Shown: positions 1 through 10,476, numbered from the stretch's first letter. The stretch is DNA of 21,118 bases from Bacteroidota bacterium (GCA_030824175.1 JAVBYH010000400.1:1-21118), one strand, 5' to 3'. Program-made: numbers and translations. Notes: generated by a model not told the origin, from the letters alone.

Positions 1-848
1 TTGAGATAGGCGTGGGGAATGCCCGCACCGATGAAGATTCCCTCGCCCGCCTTGAGATTGATATAATTCAACAGGAGGATGGAGAACAAGCCGATGTCAC
101 CGGGATACAGGCGTTCCGTCTGGAGGAAAAGCGTGCTCTCTTCCGTCGGCGCCTCGATGCGCATCTGCGCCGAGATGCCGCTCACGGTTCGCCCCAGGAG
201 CGATGGATCCCCGATCGTCCGCGTCATGAGCGACCTGTAGAACGTCTTCATGGCGGAGCGCTGCGCTGCGCCGAGGTCCTCGCCGCCGCGCACCTTCATC
301 GAAGGGAGGTCTCCGTCGGCGGCCGCCAGCGTTGCCGCGGCCTCCTCCCCGGCCGCCTCGGCGAGCTGCGGGTACCGCTGCACGGTTTCCAGGATGTCGT
401 CGAACGGCTTGAATCCGGCGAGGGCCCTCAGCTCGTCGAGTGCAACGGCAATCTCCGGCTTGTGGTTGTCGTCGGGATAATTCTTCGGATCGCGCGCATG
501 CAACACGCGCGCCTGCGTTTTATTGGGATGGGCCTGTATCGAGAGCGGGCTCGCGGCCGAGAGCACTTTGAGCAGGAACGGCAGCTGCGATTCGAAATGG
601 TCCGCCGCCGGCAGTCCAAGCACCTCTATCGCGTTGCCGGCGATAAACGACGTGAGCGGTATCGCCTCCCCGTCCGCCAGGACCAGAGAAGGCGCCTTGG
701 GATGCGCGCCGATCCAGAGTTCCGCGTACGGAACGCCGGGTTCGGCGGCAATGCCTGTAAACGGTGGCAGAAAGGCATCGATGCTCCGCGTGCCCCATTC
801 GTACTGCTGTATCGTATTGCGTAATAAAAACGGCCGTGCTAGGATCAT
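1..848 (-). CDS. manA: Mannose-6-phosphate isomerase, class I (partial, 3' end outside window)
   Basis: The gene reads from an ATG at 848 down to the window edge, giving 282 codons with no stop. It is the N-terminal two thirds or so of a type I phosphomannose isomerase, a cytosolic zinc enzyme that interconverts mannose-6-phosphate and fructose-6-phosphate and feeds GDP-mannose synthesis. The start resembles the family (LLRNTIQQYEWGTRSI at residues 8-23). The expected metal ligands are visible: Q105 and H107 in SIQAHPNK, E132 in DDNHKPE, and H279 in AGIPHAYL. ELWIGAHP at 43-50 is also typical. Family members are usually about 390-420 residues, so roughly 110-140 are missing. No clear Shine-Dalgarno sequence precedes the ATG. 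The gene diverges from the helicase at 1242. Identification rests on conserved motifs; the GDP-mannose role is family knowledge. Confidence 0.93.
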   Translation of the reverse strand, partial: MILARPFLLRNTIQQYEWGTRSIDAFLPPFTGIAAEPGVPYAELWIGAHPKAPSLVLADGEAIPLTSFIAGNAIEVLGLPAADHFESQLPFLLKVLSAASPLSIQAHPNKTQARVLHARDPKNYPDDNHKPEIAVALDELRALAGFKPFDDILETVQRYPQLAEAAGEEAAATLAAADGDLPSMKVRGGEDLGAAQRSAMKTFYRSLMTRTIGDPSLLGRTVSGISAQMRIEAPTEESTLFLQTERLYPGDIGLFSILLLNYINLKAGEGIFIGAGIPHAYL

Positions 849-1241
849 AGTGTCGTCATCAGCGAAAGAAGGGGGAATGGTCCGTGTGCATGTAAATTAC
901 AATGTATGAAGCCCGGGAAACAGACGCAAGCCCATGACCGGCGGAATAATTAGGATTTCTCGTTTAAAAGTGCTATCTTATATACAGTTGCAAAATATGC
1001 AACCTACCCGCAACCGATCTCCTCTCCACGTATCGGAAGCGGACATTTGAGACCCGCTCTTCGAAGTGTTTGATAGTAATGTTGGGAAGTTGTGCTGACC
1101 GTTGTTTAGAACCATTCCGCGCCTGACGCGAGAGAGGTTTACGCTCTCATCTAGTATTTCCCCTCCGTTTCCGCGACGCGGAAACATACGTTTTCCTTCT
1201 TATGTGAACGAGTCTCTCTATTCTATACAAGGATTCACTCC
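849..1241. other. Non-coding divergent intergenic region (manA / rhlE promoters)
   Basis: This 393-bp gap separates two divergently transcribed genes, so it should hold both promoters and a long leader for the helicase. I see no convincing coding sequence; the short minus-strand frame at 978-1187 has no recognisable content. Visible dyads are TGTAA-A-TTACA at 891-901 and TTGCA-N5-TGCAA at 988-1002. An AT-rich stretch (TATCTTATATACAG, 974-987) lies just before the second dyad and could be a promoter core. An AAGGA at 1229-1233, eight bases before the ATG, is the ribosome binding site of the helicase. Long 5' leaders are common for RNA-helicase and cold-shock genes, but that role is only inferred here. 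Confidence 0.5.
988..1002. promoter_or_regulatory. 15-bp dyad TTGCA-N5-TGCAA (possible operator)
   Basis: Perfect 5-bp inverted arms are separated by AAATA and sit immediately after an AT-rich, promoter-like stretch in the manA/helicase divergent region. The architecture (TTGyA-N5-TrCAA) matches the two tandem dyads at 19409-19439. A five-base arm can occur by chance, so an operator role is tentative. Confidence 0.25.
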
Positions 1242-3050
1242 ATGGCTTTCTCCCAACTCGGTCTCAACGACCGCTTAGTGCAAGGTATTCTTGCGACCGG
1301 ATATACCGCACCGACAGCAATTCAGGCGCGCGCTATCCCTCTTGCCCTCCAGGGCAAGGACATCATCGGCTGCGCACAGACAGGCACCGGCAAGACCGCC
1401 GCCTTCGTGCTCCCGATCCTCAACCATTTGGCCGAACACTCGGAACCGACACGCGACAAACGCCCGCGCGCACTGGTCCTGACACCGACACGCGAACTCG
1501 CGCAGCAGATCGAAGACTGCGTCACCGACTACGGCCGCTTCATGAAGCTCCGCAGCGTCTCTATCTACGGCGGCGTCTCGATCGACAAACAGTTCAAGCA
1601 CCTCCGCATCGGCGTCGACATCGTCATCGCCACCCCGGGTCGACTCCTCGACCACCTCGACCGGAAGACAATCGACCTGTCGAACGTCGCCATCCTCGTC
1701 CTCGACGAAGCCGACCGCATGTTCGACATGGGCTTCATCAACGACGTGAAGAAAATTATGGCGCGCGTGTCGAAGGAACGGCAGACACTGCTGTTCTCCG
1801 CGACGATCTCGCCGGAAATCAAAAAACTCGCATCCACGATCCAGAAGAATCCCGAAACGATCCAGATCGGCGAAGAACGCAAGCCGATCGAATCCGTGAC
1901 ACAACATTTTTATTCCACGCCGCAGGACCTGAAGGCCGACATGCTCATCTTCGCGCTCGAACACGAGTCGATGGACAGCGTGCTCGTCTTCTCGCGCACG
2001 AAGCACGGCGCCGACAAGATCACGAAACGCCTCGACCGCGCAAACGTGAAGGCCATCGCGATCCATTCGAACCGCACGCAGGCGCAGCGCCAGCGCGCAC
2101 TCGCCGGCTTCAAGCAGGGCCAATACCGGGTGCTCGTGGCAACGGATATCGCCGCACGCGGCATCGACGTGGATGGTATTTCGCATGTGATCAACTACGA
2201 CGTGCCGACGTTCGCGGAGGACTACATTCACCGCATCGGCCGCACGGGCCGCGCGTCGGCGGTAGGAGACGCGATCACCTTCGTGAGCCGTGAAGAGATC
2301 AAGCACATCAAGAAGATCGAATATTTCATCGGCAAGAAGGTGGAGATCAAAAAATACCCGACGTTCAATTATACGCCCGCCGCGCACAAGACGGAACACA
2401 CGCACGTTGAAACAGGCGGAGATGAAGAGGCCTCATCGACGACGCAGCGCTCGCGCACCACACCGCGCCACACCGACAGGGGCGATGAACGCCGGCAGCC
2501 GCGCGACAACCGCTCGGGCGGCGAACGCCGCGAACGCAAGCCCGTCTCGAGCGAACCGCGCCAGGACCGCCCCACACAGGAACGCCGCGAATGGAAGCCG
2601 CGCACCGACACGCCCCGCGCACCGCGCGAGGAACGTCAGGGCGTGAAGCGCTTCGACCGCTCGACACCCGGCACCGAACGCCGCACGCCGCGCGTTGACG
2701 GATCCATCGAATCACGCCGCGACCGCCCGACATCGGGCGCACCAGGACGCTTCGGCGGGCAGAAACGGACCACCTCCGGCCCCGCGAAGTTCGGCCAGCA
2801 GAGCGGCGGCAAGTTCCGCTCCACCACGGGCCGCAGCGACTATGCAACCCCCGTGAAGAAGCGCGAAAAGCCGACAACCGAGAAGACCGAATCCTATTCG
2901 ACCGGCGCATACAACGATTCGTTCGGTTCGTTCCGCTCCTCCGGCAACAACAACGTCGTCCAGGACCACGACTGGAAGAAGCTCATCGAGACGAACGAGG
3001 GCACCTTCCGCAAAAAACTGAAGAAGATCTTCACGCGCTCGTCCGACTGA
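1242..3050 (+). CDS. rhlE: DEAD-box ATP-dependent RNA helicase, RhlE type, with long basic C-terminal tail
   Basis: This 602-residue cytosolic RNA helicase carries the full motif set. It has the Q-motif region (residues 3-28, FSQLGLND...TAIQ), Walker A AQTGTGKT (45-52), PTRELA (82-87), TPGR (131-134), DEAD (155-158), SAT (186-188), ARGID (305-309) and HRIGRTGR (330-337). The core ends near residue 385. It is followed by a roughly 215-residue tail rich in Arg, Glu, Gly, Pro and Thr with many RR, ERRE and GG pieces, probably disordered and RNA-binding. The subfamily is RhlE by the N-terminal pattern and overall motif wording. The start is supported by AAGGA at 1229-1233. The gene stands alone on the plus strand, and a 77-bp palindromic repeat begins 10 bp after its stop. 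Likely roles are ribosome assembly, RNA decay or cold adaptation, inferred from the family. Confidence 0.93.
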   Translation: MAFSQLGLNDRLVQGILATGYTAPTAIQARAIPLALQGKDIIGCAQTGTGKTAAFVLPILNHLAEHSEPTRDKRPRALVLTPTRELAQQIEDCVTDYGRFMKLRSVSIYGGVSIDKQFKHLRIGVDIVIATPGRLLDHLDRKTIDLSNVAILVLDEADRMFDMGFINDVKKIMARVSKERQTLLFSATISPEIKKLASTIQKNPETIQIGEERKPIESVTQHFYSTPQDLKADMLIFALEHESMDSVLVFSRTKHGADKITKRLDRANVKAIAIHSNRTQAQRQRALAGFKQGQYRVLVATDIAARGIDVDGISHVINYDVPTFAEDYIHRIGRTGRASAVGDAITFVSREEIKHIKKIEYFIGKKVEIKKYPTFNYTPAAHKTEHTHVETGGDEEASSTTQRSRTTPRHTDRGDERRQPRDNRSGGERRERKPVSSEPRQDRPTQERREWKPRTDTPRAPREERQGVKRFDRSTPGTERRTPRVDGSIESRRDRPTSGAPGRFGGQKRTTSGPAKFGQQSGGKFRSTTGRSDYATPVKKREKPTTEKTESYSTGAYNDSFGSFRSSGNNNVVQDHDWKKLIETNEGTFRKKLKKIFTRSSD

Positions 3051-3060
3051 CGTTTTTTTT

Positions 3061-3137
3061 GTAGGGCGAAATGATATTTCGCCCTGCCGAATGATCGTAC
3101 GATAGTTAATCCGGGGCGAAACACCGTTTCGCCCTAC
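3061..3137. repeat. 77-bp symmetric two-hairpin repeat (REP/BIME-like or MITE-like), copy 1
   Basis: The element starts with GTAGGGCGAAA and ends with the inverse TTTCGCCCTAC. It contains a first hairpin GGGCGAAAT-GAT-ATTTCGCCC (3064-3084), a central perfect palindrome ATCGTACGAT (3094-3103) and a second hairpin GGGCGAAAC-ACC-GTTTCGCCC (3114-3134). A second copy at 10516-10592 has the same length and, by eye, differs at five positions. Small size, terminal inverted repeats and lack of coding content fit a REP pair mobilised by a RAYT-type Y1 transposase, or a small MITE. No transposase is in the window. It lies 10 bp after the stop of the RhlE gene, preceded by an 8-T run. Confidence 0.85.
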
Positions 3138-3151
3138 ACGCTCCAAATTGC

Positions 3152-3192
3152 AAAGGCACAGACGCTCATCGCGTCTGTGCCTTTTGTTTTGT
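3152..3192 (+). terminator. Strong intrinsic terminator between convergent genes (probably bidirectional)
   Basis: The perfect 14-bp arms AAAGGCACAGACGC (3152-3165) and GCGTCTGTGCCTTT (3171-3184) enclose the loop TCATC. On the plus strand a T-rich tail follows (TTTTGTTTTGT). On the minus strand the tail is weaker (CCTTTGCAATTT). It separates the plus-strand helicase from the minus-strand methyltransferase and can end both transcripts. Confidence 0.9.
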
Positions 3193-3210
3193 ACTCGCCG
3201 AGCGTTCCGC

Positions 3211-3945
3211 CTATTTCACGATACGGAACGCCACCTGATAAAAGTTATTTACGGCGCCGATCAGCTCCATCTTCATATAGTATGATTCCGAGAAGCACCG
3301 GAACGCCTGGAATTCGTGGTTTGGCACGTTGAACTCGTCGAACATGACGATGTCACCGTCGTTCAGATGCTGCGCGAGCGAGGTAAGCACGAACAGCGTC
3401 GACGAAAAGAGGTCCGCGTCCATGTGGATCACTTTTTTCCGGCCGTCCGAAAGATCGTGCGTCTTCAGGAATGCAAAGAGCGTCTCCTGGAAGAGACCTT
3501 TTACAAATTCAGCACGCGTATCCGCGGCTACCGGCGCGGAACTCGTCATCGCGCCCTTCTTGTAGAATCCCCAATCCTCCGGCAGCCCCTCGAACGTGTC
3601 GAATCCATAGAACCGCGAATCCGGATGCGCGTTCGCCTCGAGCCACCACCGGAACGACTGGCCGCTCGACACGCCGAACTCGAGATACTGAATAGGTGCG
3701 TTTGCGATCTGCGCCTTTTCGATCACGTACCGGTGCAGCTGGTGCCGCTTCGCGTAGTCGCGGAACGGCTGGTAAAAATCGTTGAGGATGTTTTCACGCG
3801 GCTGCTGCGAGATCCACCGCGAGAGGCGGATGGTGTTCGATGCGAACAGCAGCGGCCCGCTGAGGAAATTCAGGAAGGCGCCTGGCCGGAGGAACAGCAT
3901 GAATCCCTTGAGAAACGAATTGGCCTCTATGAAACTGAACGTCAT
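3211..3945 (-). CDS. Class I SAM-dependent methyltransferase, TylF/macrocin O-methyltransferase-like
   Basis: This 244-residue protein has the Rossmann-type SAM-binding motif EFGVSSGQS (89-97), the family block DTFEGLPEDW (116-125), a metal/catalytic region HMDADLFSST (174-183) and FDEF (202-205). These blocks resemble TylF-type sugar or macrolide O-methyltransferases and the uncharacterised bacterial proteins related to them, so an O-methyl transfer to a sugar or glycolipid is plausible. The substrate is unknown. The ATG at 3945 overlaps the TGA of carA in an ATGA junction. GGAAGG inside the carA 3' end sits eight bases upstream, so translational coupling is likely. The N-terminal 30 residues are hydrophobic and aromatic but do not form a clear signal peptide. 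A strong terminator lies just downstream. Family call is firm; function is inference. Confidence 0.85.
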   Translation of the reverse strand: MTFSFIEANSFLKGFMLFLRPGAFLNFLSGPLLFASNTIRLSRWISQQPRENILNDFYQPFRDYAKRHQLHRYVIEKAQIANAPIQYLEFGVSSGQSFRWWLEANAHPDSRFYGFDTFEGLPEDWGFYKKGAMTSSAPVAADTRAEFVKGLFQETLFAFLKTHDLSDGRKKVIHMDADLFSSTLFVLTSLAQHLNDGDIVMFDEFNVPNHEFQAFRCFSESYYMKMELIGAVNNFYQVAFRIVK

Positions 3946-5096
3946 GCTCTTAGCCTTCCGTCCTGCCGTGCGGCCGACATCATGCCGATGAAGCGCTTGA
4001 ACAAGTAGTCGCTGTCATGCGGTCCGGGGGATGCCTCGGGATGGTATTGCACGCAAAACAGCGGCAGCGTTTTATGCTCGAATCCTTCCACAGTGGCGTC
4101 GTTCAAATTCACGTGCGTGAGCGTCAGCTGCGATTCGTCCATGCTCTTCCAGTCCACCGCAAAGCCGTGATTCTGGGAGGTCACCTCGATGTCGCCCGTG
4201 GCGAGATTCTTCACCGGATGGTTGCCGCCGCGGTGACCGAACTTCAGCTTGTATGTCGTGCCGCCGAGTGCGAGCGCGAGCAGCTGATGGCCGAGGCAAA
4301 TGCCGAACATCGGCTTCTTCCCGACAAGCTTCTTCAGGTTCGCAATTGCGTATTTCACGGCATCGGGATCGCCGGGGCCATTCGAAAGAAAGATGCCGTC
4401 GGGATCCATCGCCAGCACGTCTTCGGCCGATGTGGACGCGGGAACGACGGTGAGCGAGCATCCGTAGCTCGTGAGGCGGCGGAGAATATTATGCTTCACG
4501 CCGAAATCGTACACGACAACCCTGAACGTACTGCGCGGCTGCGTGCCGTCTCCCTGGACGGCGGGCACCGCGAACTGCGTTGTGTCGACGGAGGTCCATT
4601 CGTACGGTGTGAGACATGTCACTTCGGATGCAAGGTCCTGGCCGGCCATACTGGGGAGCGCGCGCGCCTTGGCCACGAGCGACGCGTCGTCGGTATCCGT
4701 CGTGGAAAGCACACCGCGCAGCGCACCTTCGCTGCGCAGCATCTTCGTGAGCATGCGCGTGTCGATGCCCTGGATCGCCACGATGCCGTGCTTCGTCAGG
4801 AATTCACCGAGTCCCGTTTCGGCCCTGAAATTGCTGTGGTAGTCGAAGTATTCGCGCACAATGAATCCGCGCGCATGCGGCTTCAGGGATTCCATGTCGT
4901 CGCCGTTCACTCCGTAGTTGCCGATCATCGGCGTTGTCATCGTGATCAGCTGGCCGGCGTACGACGGGTCGGAGATGATCTCCTGGTACCCCGTCAGGCT
5001 CGTGTTGAAGCAGACCTCACCGGACACTTCACCTTCGGCGCCGAACTGAACACCGGTAAACACTTTTCCATTCTCTAATGCAAGTTTTGCGATCAT
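3942..5096 (-). CDS. carA: Carbamoyl-phosphate synthase small (glutamine amidotransferase) subunit
   Basis: This 384-residue protein is the glutaminase subunit that delivers ammonia to CarB for carbamoyl phosphate, used in pyrimidine and arginine synthesis. The N-terminal CPSase domain is typical (NTSLTGYQEIISDPSYAGQ, residues 31-49). The class I amidotransferase domain shows SNGPGDP (238-244), the nucleophile C267 in GICLGHQLLALA, and H352 and E354 in YHPEASPGPHD. Length is normal for the family. The start at 5096 follows an A-rich leader without an obvious Shine-Dalgarno sequence. carB is not next to it; instead a methyltransferase overlaps its stop. An 80-bp gap separates it from the upstream ctp gene, so an own promoter (AT-rich stretch around 5125-5155) or read-through are both possible. 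Confidence 0.97.
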   Translation of the reverse strand: MIAKLALENGKVFTGVQFGAEGEVSGEVCFNTSLTGYQEIISDPSYAGQLITMTTPMIGNYGVNGDDMESLKPHARGFIVREYFDYHSNFRAETGLGEFLTKHGIVAIQGIDTRMLTKMLRSEGALRGVLSTTDTDDASLVAKARALPSMAGQDLASEVTCLTPYEWTSVDTTQFAVPAVQGDGTQPRSTFRVVVYDFGVKHNILRRLTSYGCSLTVVPASTSAEDVLAMDPDGIFLSNGPGDPDAVKYAIANLKKLVGKKPMFGICLGHQLLALALGGTTYKLKFGHRGGNHPVKNLATGDIEVTSQNHGFAVDWKSMDESQLTLTHVNLNDATVEGFEHKTLPLFCVQYHPEASPGPHDSDYLFKRFIGMMSAARQDGRLRA

Positions 5097-5176
5097 GTGA
5101 TTTTAACGATGGCTGATGTGGGAAGACCAAAAATTATCGCTTAAAAATACGAAAATCCGCGATTACATGACAGTGA

Positions 5177-6829
5177 TTATTTCTTCCCGTTCCTGAGCAT
5201 TGCATCATACGTCGCGCGCGCTGCGACGACGGAGGCAGCCGTCTGCGCCTGCGGATCGTACTCGAGGGCCGTACCGATCCGCCCCTTTTCACCGAAATAC
5301 CGGGCCTGCAGCTCTACGGCGAGCTCTTCCTTCACCTCATGCCTGTTCCGGCGGAAGACCGATTCCTTCTCTTTCTCGAGCTGCGCGATGAATCCCGTGA
5401 GCGATGCGAACGCTTCCGGACCGTAGTGCTCCCGCTCCATTGCCTCCTTCATCGCGGCGAGTTTTTTCTCTGTCTCGTCGCGGTACGTGTATTTTTGCAT
5501 CTTCAGATATTCCTCGAAGTCGTTCACGATCTCGTCGCTGATGCGGAAATCCGTTTGCGCTTCCGGGTGCTTCGACACATAGCGTGTGGCGTATTTGAAG
5601 ATGCTGGCCTTCTGCATGAGGTCCGTGTAATACGAGCTCTTCGGATGCGCCTCAACGACAGAGTCGGGCGTGATGCCGCCAAAGTCGCGCACGATGCGTC
5701 CGTGCGAGGTCTTATAATCGCGCTTCATGCTGTCGGGCATCGTGAGGAAAACCCCGTCCCTGTTCCTGTGCTCGTAATCGATCTCCTGGATGCTGCGGCC
5801 GCTCGGCGTGTAGTAGCGGGCGGTCGTCAGTTTCAGTGTGGAATTGTACGTGAGCGGCACGACCGTCTGCACGAGTCCCTTGCCGAACGAGCGCGTGCCC
5901 ACGACGATGGCGCGGTCGAGATCCTGCAGGGCGCCGGCGACAATCTCGCTTGCGCTGGCGCTGCCGCGGTTGACAAGCACGGCCAACGGAACATCCGGCG
6001 CGACAGGAAGAGACTCGACACGGTAAATTTTTTCCTCGCCGGTCCTCCGCCCCTTCGTGGAGACCACGGTACTGCCCTTGGGAACGAATGCGCTGACGAC
6101 ATCGACCGCCGCCTCGAGCAGTCCGCCCGGATTATCGCGGAGGTCGAGCACGATGCCTCGAAGATCGCCGCGGAGCCTGAATTCCTTTATCGCCTGTTTC
6201 ACCTCTTCGCCCGCCCGGCGCGAAAACCTGTCGAGCCGGATGTAGCCGATGCCGTTCCTCATGTAGCCGGAGTACGTGACGTTGTTCACCTGGATCTGTT
6301 CGCGCACGAGCGTGAACTCGAGCGGCTCGGAGGCGCCTTCACGCCGGATCTTCACGCGCACCGTCGTGCCCGGTGTGCCGCGCACCCTTCCGCGCACGCT
6401 GTCCGGATGCACGAGTGCACCGGTGATGCGCGTGCCGTCGATCTCCTCGATCGTGTCGCCCGCGCGTATGCCCTGCTTCTGCGCCGAATACCCGTCCATC
6501 GGCGCAATGATGATGATCGCACCCTCGCGTATGCCGATGGTGATGCCGACACCTCCGTATTCCCCGTGCGTGATCAGTTCGATCTCGTCGCCCTCATCCC
6601 CGTCCATGAAGACGGTGTACGGATCGAGCGTCTCGAGCATGCCGTCGATGCCGGCGCGCATGAATTTTTCCGGATCGACGACGTCGATATATCCGGTGGC
6701 GATTTCCTTGTACACCTTGCCGAATGTGTCGATGCCCCGGTTGATCTTCAGGTACATATTCTCTTCGCCCGCCCGGGCGGTGAAGGCGGCGAGACACACG
6801 CCGACGGCGATGACGATGATTTTTTTCAT
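5177..6829 (-). CDS. C-terminal processing peptidase, family S41 (CtpA/Prc type), exported
   Basis: I chose the ATG at 6829 because it opens a clean signal peptide (MKKIIVIAVGVCLAAFTARA, 20 residues). An in-frame start 78 bp upstream would add 26 residues without export character and overlap the preceding gene. The 550-residue product has an N-terminal helical region, a PDZ domain (about 88-175; GVGITIG, GIRAGDTIEEIDG) and the S41 protease core with LDLRDNPGG (228-236). The serine-lysine dyad fits S292 in GSASASE and K317 in GTRSFGKG, spaced 25 residues as in Prc and the D1 protease. The C-terminal 150 residues are charged and helical. Such periplasmic proteases trim protein C-termini and act in envelope maintenance; the substrate here is unknown. 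It follows a GH13 gene by 74 bp. Confidence 0.94.
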   Translation of the reverse strand: MKKIIVIAVGVCLAAFTARAGEENMYLKINRGIDTFGKVYKEIATGYIDVVDPEKFMRAGIDGMLETLDPYTVFMDGDEGDEIELITHGEYGGVGITIGIREGAIIIIAPMDGYSAQKQGIRAGDTIEEIDGTRITGALVHPDSVRGRVRGTPGTTVRVKIRREGASEPLEFTLVREQIQVNNVTYSGYMRNGIGYIRLDRFSRRAGEEVKQAIKEFRLRGDLRGIVLDLRDNPGGLLEAAVDVVSAFVPKGSTVVSTKGRRTGEEKIYRVESLPVAPDVPLAVLVNRGSASASEIVAGALQDLDRAIVVGTRSFGKGLVQTVVPLTYNSTLKLTTARYYTPSGRSIQEIDYEHRNRDGVFLTMPDSMKRDYKTSHGRIVRDFGGITPDSVVEAHPKSSYYTDLMQKASIFKYATRYVSKHPEAQTDFRISDEIVNDFEEYLKMQKYTYRDETEKKLAAMKEAMEREHYGPEAFASLTGFIAQLEKEKESVFRRNRHEVKEELAVELQARYFGEKGRIGTALEYDPQAQTAASVVAARATYDAMLRNGKK

Positions 6830-6903
6830 GGCATTCCCGATTGTCAGAGCAGTTGTTGTTCTTCCTATAACGAGACACGCGCCGAATTCGTTCGGCGGAC
6901 GCG

Positions 6904-8271
6904 TCATTCCATCGTGTACACCGCATAGCCCAGCGCAGGCAGCGCGACCGAGACACGGTTCGTGTTGATCGTCATCGCGGCATTCGCCGAGACGAGGAGC
7001 GGCTTCAGCCTGTATCCCGCTTTCGCCGCAGGCAGTGTGAGCACGGCGGTCTCCGGCTTCGGCGAGAAATTATAGACGACGAGCATCGATTCCCTGCTCT
7101 GCGACCGCACGAACGAATAGACCGATGCGCTGCCGGCGGAGGCAACGCGTTTCGTCTCTCCCGTACGGAGCGCCGCATGCGCCTTGCGCAGCGCGAAGAG
7201 CTCCGTATAGAAGACGCGGAACGCTGGCTGCGCGTTCCAATCCACGGTGATTTTTTCGAAGAGACCGAGCTTTACCGCGCTGCCGGTTTCCTGCCCGTTG
7301 TAGAGGAGCGGCACGCCCGGGAACGTAGTAACGGCCACGGCGGCAAGCTTCGCGCCCTCGATGCCGAATTTCACGACATCGGGATTGTCCCACGCGTTCT
7401 CGTCATGGTTCGAGCTGAAGCGCATGCGCAGCGATTGCTTCGGGAAATGCTTCGCCTCGTTCATCAGGAGCGTGTCGAGCGAGGCGGCACTGCGTGTGCC
7501 GTTCATGATGGGCGCGAGAAGCTGATAAAAGTTCCAACCGTAGGTCACATCGAATGCCTTCAGATGATGTTCCGAATACTGTCCCTCGGAAAGCATCATG
7601 ACCGGTCTGATTTTGTCGAGCGTGGCACGCGCCTCGTTCCAGAAATCCGTCGGCACCATTTCGGCGACGTCGCACCGGTATCCGTCGATGCCGACATCGC
7701 GCACCCAGTATTCGAGCATGCGGATCATGTATTCCCTCAGCGCGGGCTTCGAATAATCGAGATCGGCCACGTCGCTCCAATCGGGAACCGGGGCGACGAT
7801 CCGTCCCGTGCTGTCCTTCGTGAACCAGTCGGGATGCTGCTTCAGCATCTTACTGTCCCACGATGTGTGGTTGGCGACCATGTCGATGATGAGCCTGAAG
7901 CCGAGCTCGTGCGCCTTCGCAACGAGACGCTTGAAATCGTCAAGCGTGCCGTATTCGGGATTGACGCCGTAATAGTCCATTACCGAATACGAGCTGCCGA
8001 GCGTGCCCTTGCGGCGATCGACGCCGACCGGATGAATAGGCATGAGCCAGAGCACCGTGACGCCGAGCTTCTTCAGTTCCGGAAGCTTCGCCTCGATGCC
8101 CGCGAACGTGCCTTCCGCGGAGAATGTGCGCGGGAAGATCTCGTAGATGACGGCGTTCTTCACCCAGGGTGCGGAGCGGCGCGCAGGCCTGTCGCCGAGT
8201 GTCTGCTGGTTCTGTGCGAATGAGCCGGCGGTGACGGCGCATAGTGCGAGGAGGAGTGTCAGTGTTTTCAT
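6904..8271 (-). CDS. Exported glycoside hydrolase family 13 (alpha-amylase family) enzyme
   Basis: The 455-residue protein starts with a signal peptide (about residues 1-19, MKTLTLLLALCAVTAGSFA). It then forms a GH13 (beta/alpha)8 barrel: VIYEIFPRTF (41-50), LWLMPIHP (74-81), DMVANH (130-135), GIDGYRCD with nucleophile D201, acid/base E229 in MLSEGQ, and NHDE with H289 and D290. A C-terminal beta domain follows from about residue 375. It should hydrolyse or transfer alpha-glucans or oligosaccharides in the periplasm or outside the cell; exact specificity cannot be read from motifs. The start lies nine bases after the stop of the upstream zinc peptidase, and no Shine-Dalgarno is visible, so the two are probably co-transcribed. 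The MPIHPVG and SSYSVMDY wording resembles small cyclomaltodextrinase-like amylases. Confidence 0.93.
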   Translation of the reverse strand: MKTLTLLLALCAVTAGSFAQNQQTLGDRPARRSAPWVKNAVIYEIFPRTFSAEGTFAGIEAKLPELKKLGVTVLWLMPIHPVGVDRRKGTLGSSYSVMDYYGVNPEYGTLDDFKRLVAKAHELGFRLIIDMVANHTSWDSKMLKQHPDWFTKDSTGRIVAPVPDWSDVADLDYSKPALREYMIRMLEYWVRDVGIDGYRCDVAEMVPTDFWNEARATLDKIRPVMMLSEGQYSEHHLKAFDVTYGWNFYQLLAPIMNGTRSAASLDTLLMNEAKHFPKQSLRMRFSSNHDENAWDNPDVVKFGIEGAKLAAVAVTTFPGVPLLYNGQETGSAVKLGLFEKITVDWNAQPAFRVFYTELFALRKAHAALRTGETKRVASAGSASVYSFVRSQSRESMLVVYNFSPKPETAVLTLPAAKAGYRLKPLLVSANAAMTINTNRVSVALPALGYAVYTME

Positions 8272-8280
8272 GTCGTTTGC

Positions 8281-10374
<2,094 letters not shown>

Positions 10375-10413
10375 CGTGCACGAGTGTTATGTGAAAAGGA
10401 GTGGCGGCCGCTT

Positions 10414-10454
10414 GACACAACGCCCGCGCGGGAGCGCGGGCGTCTCATTGTGTC
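10414..10454. repeat. GC-rich extended hairpin upstream of the peptidase gene
   Basis: The 9-bp arms CGCCCGCGC (10421-10429) and GCGCGGGCG (10434-10442) close a GGGA loop. Outside them GACACAA (10414-10420) pairs with TTGTGTC (10448-10454) across a five-base bulge. No U-run follows on the minus strand, so it is a poor canonical terminator for the helicase. It lies about 40 bp before the peptidase start and could be a leader structure or a terminator remnant. Confidence 0.6.
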
Positions 10455-10476
10455 GTTGTTGCTCTTGCTTCTTGCA

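Noticed and set aside
12..824. Plus-strand 270-codon open frame at the left edge
   Set aside because: It lies antisense to the manA reading frame, which has all expected active-site motifs; the plus-strand product is Arg-rich with no recognisable content.
978..1187. 69-codon minus-strand frame in the manA/helicase gap
   Set aside because: No convincing ribosome binding site, no recognisable content, and it occupies a region that must hold promoters and leader.
1275..2405. Long minus-strand open frame inside the RhlE gene
   Set aside because: It is a shadow frame of the GC-rich helicase gene, whose plus-strand product has every DEAD-box motif.
6830..6907. Upstream in-frame start of the S41 peptidase
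   Set aside because: It would overlap the GH13 gene and bury the signal peptide; the ATG at 6829 gives a clean export signal.
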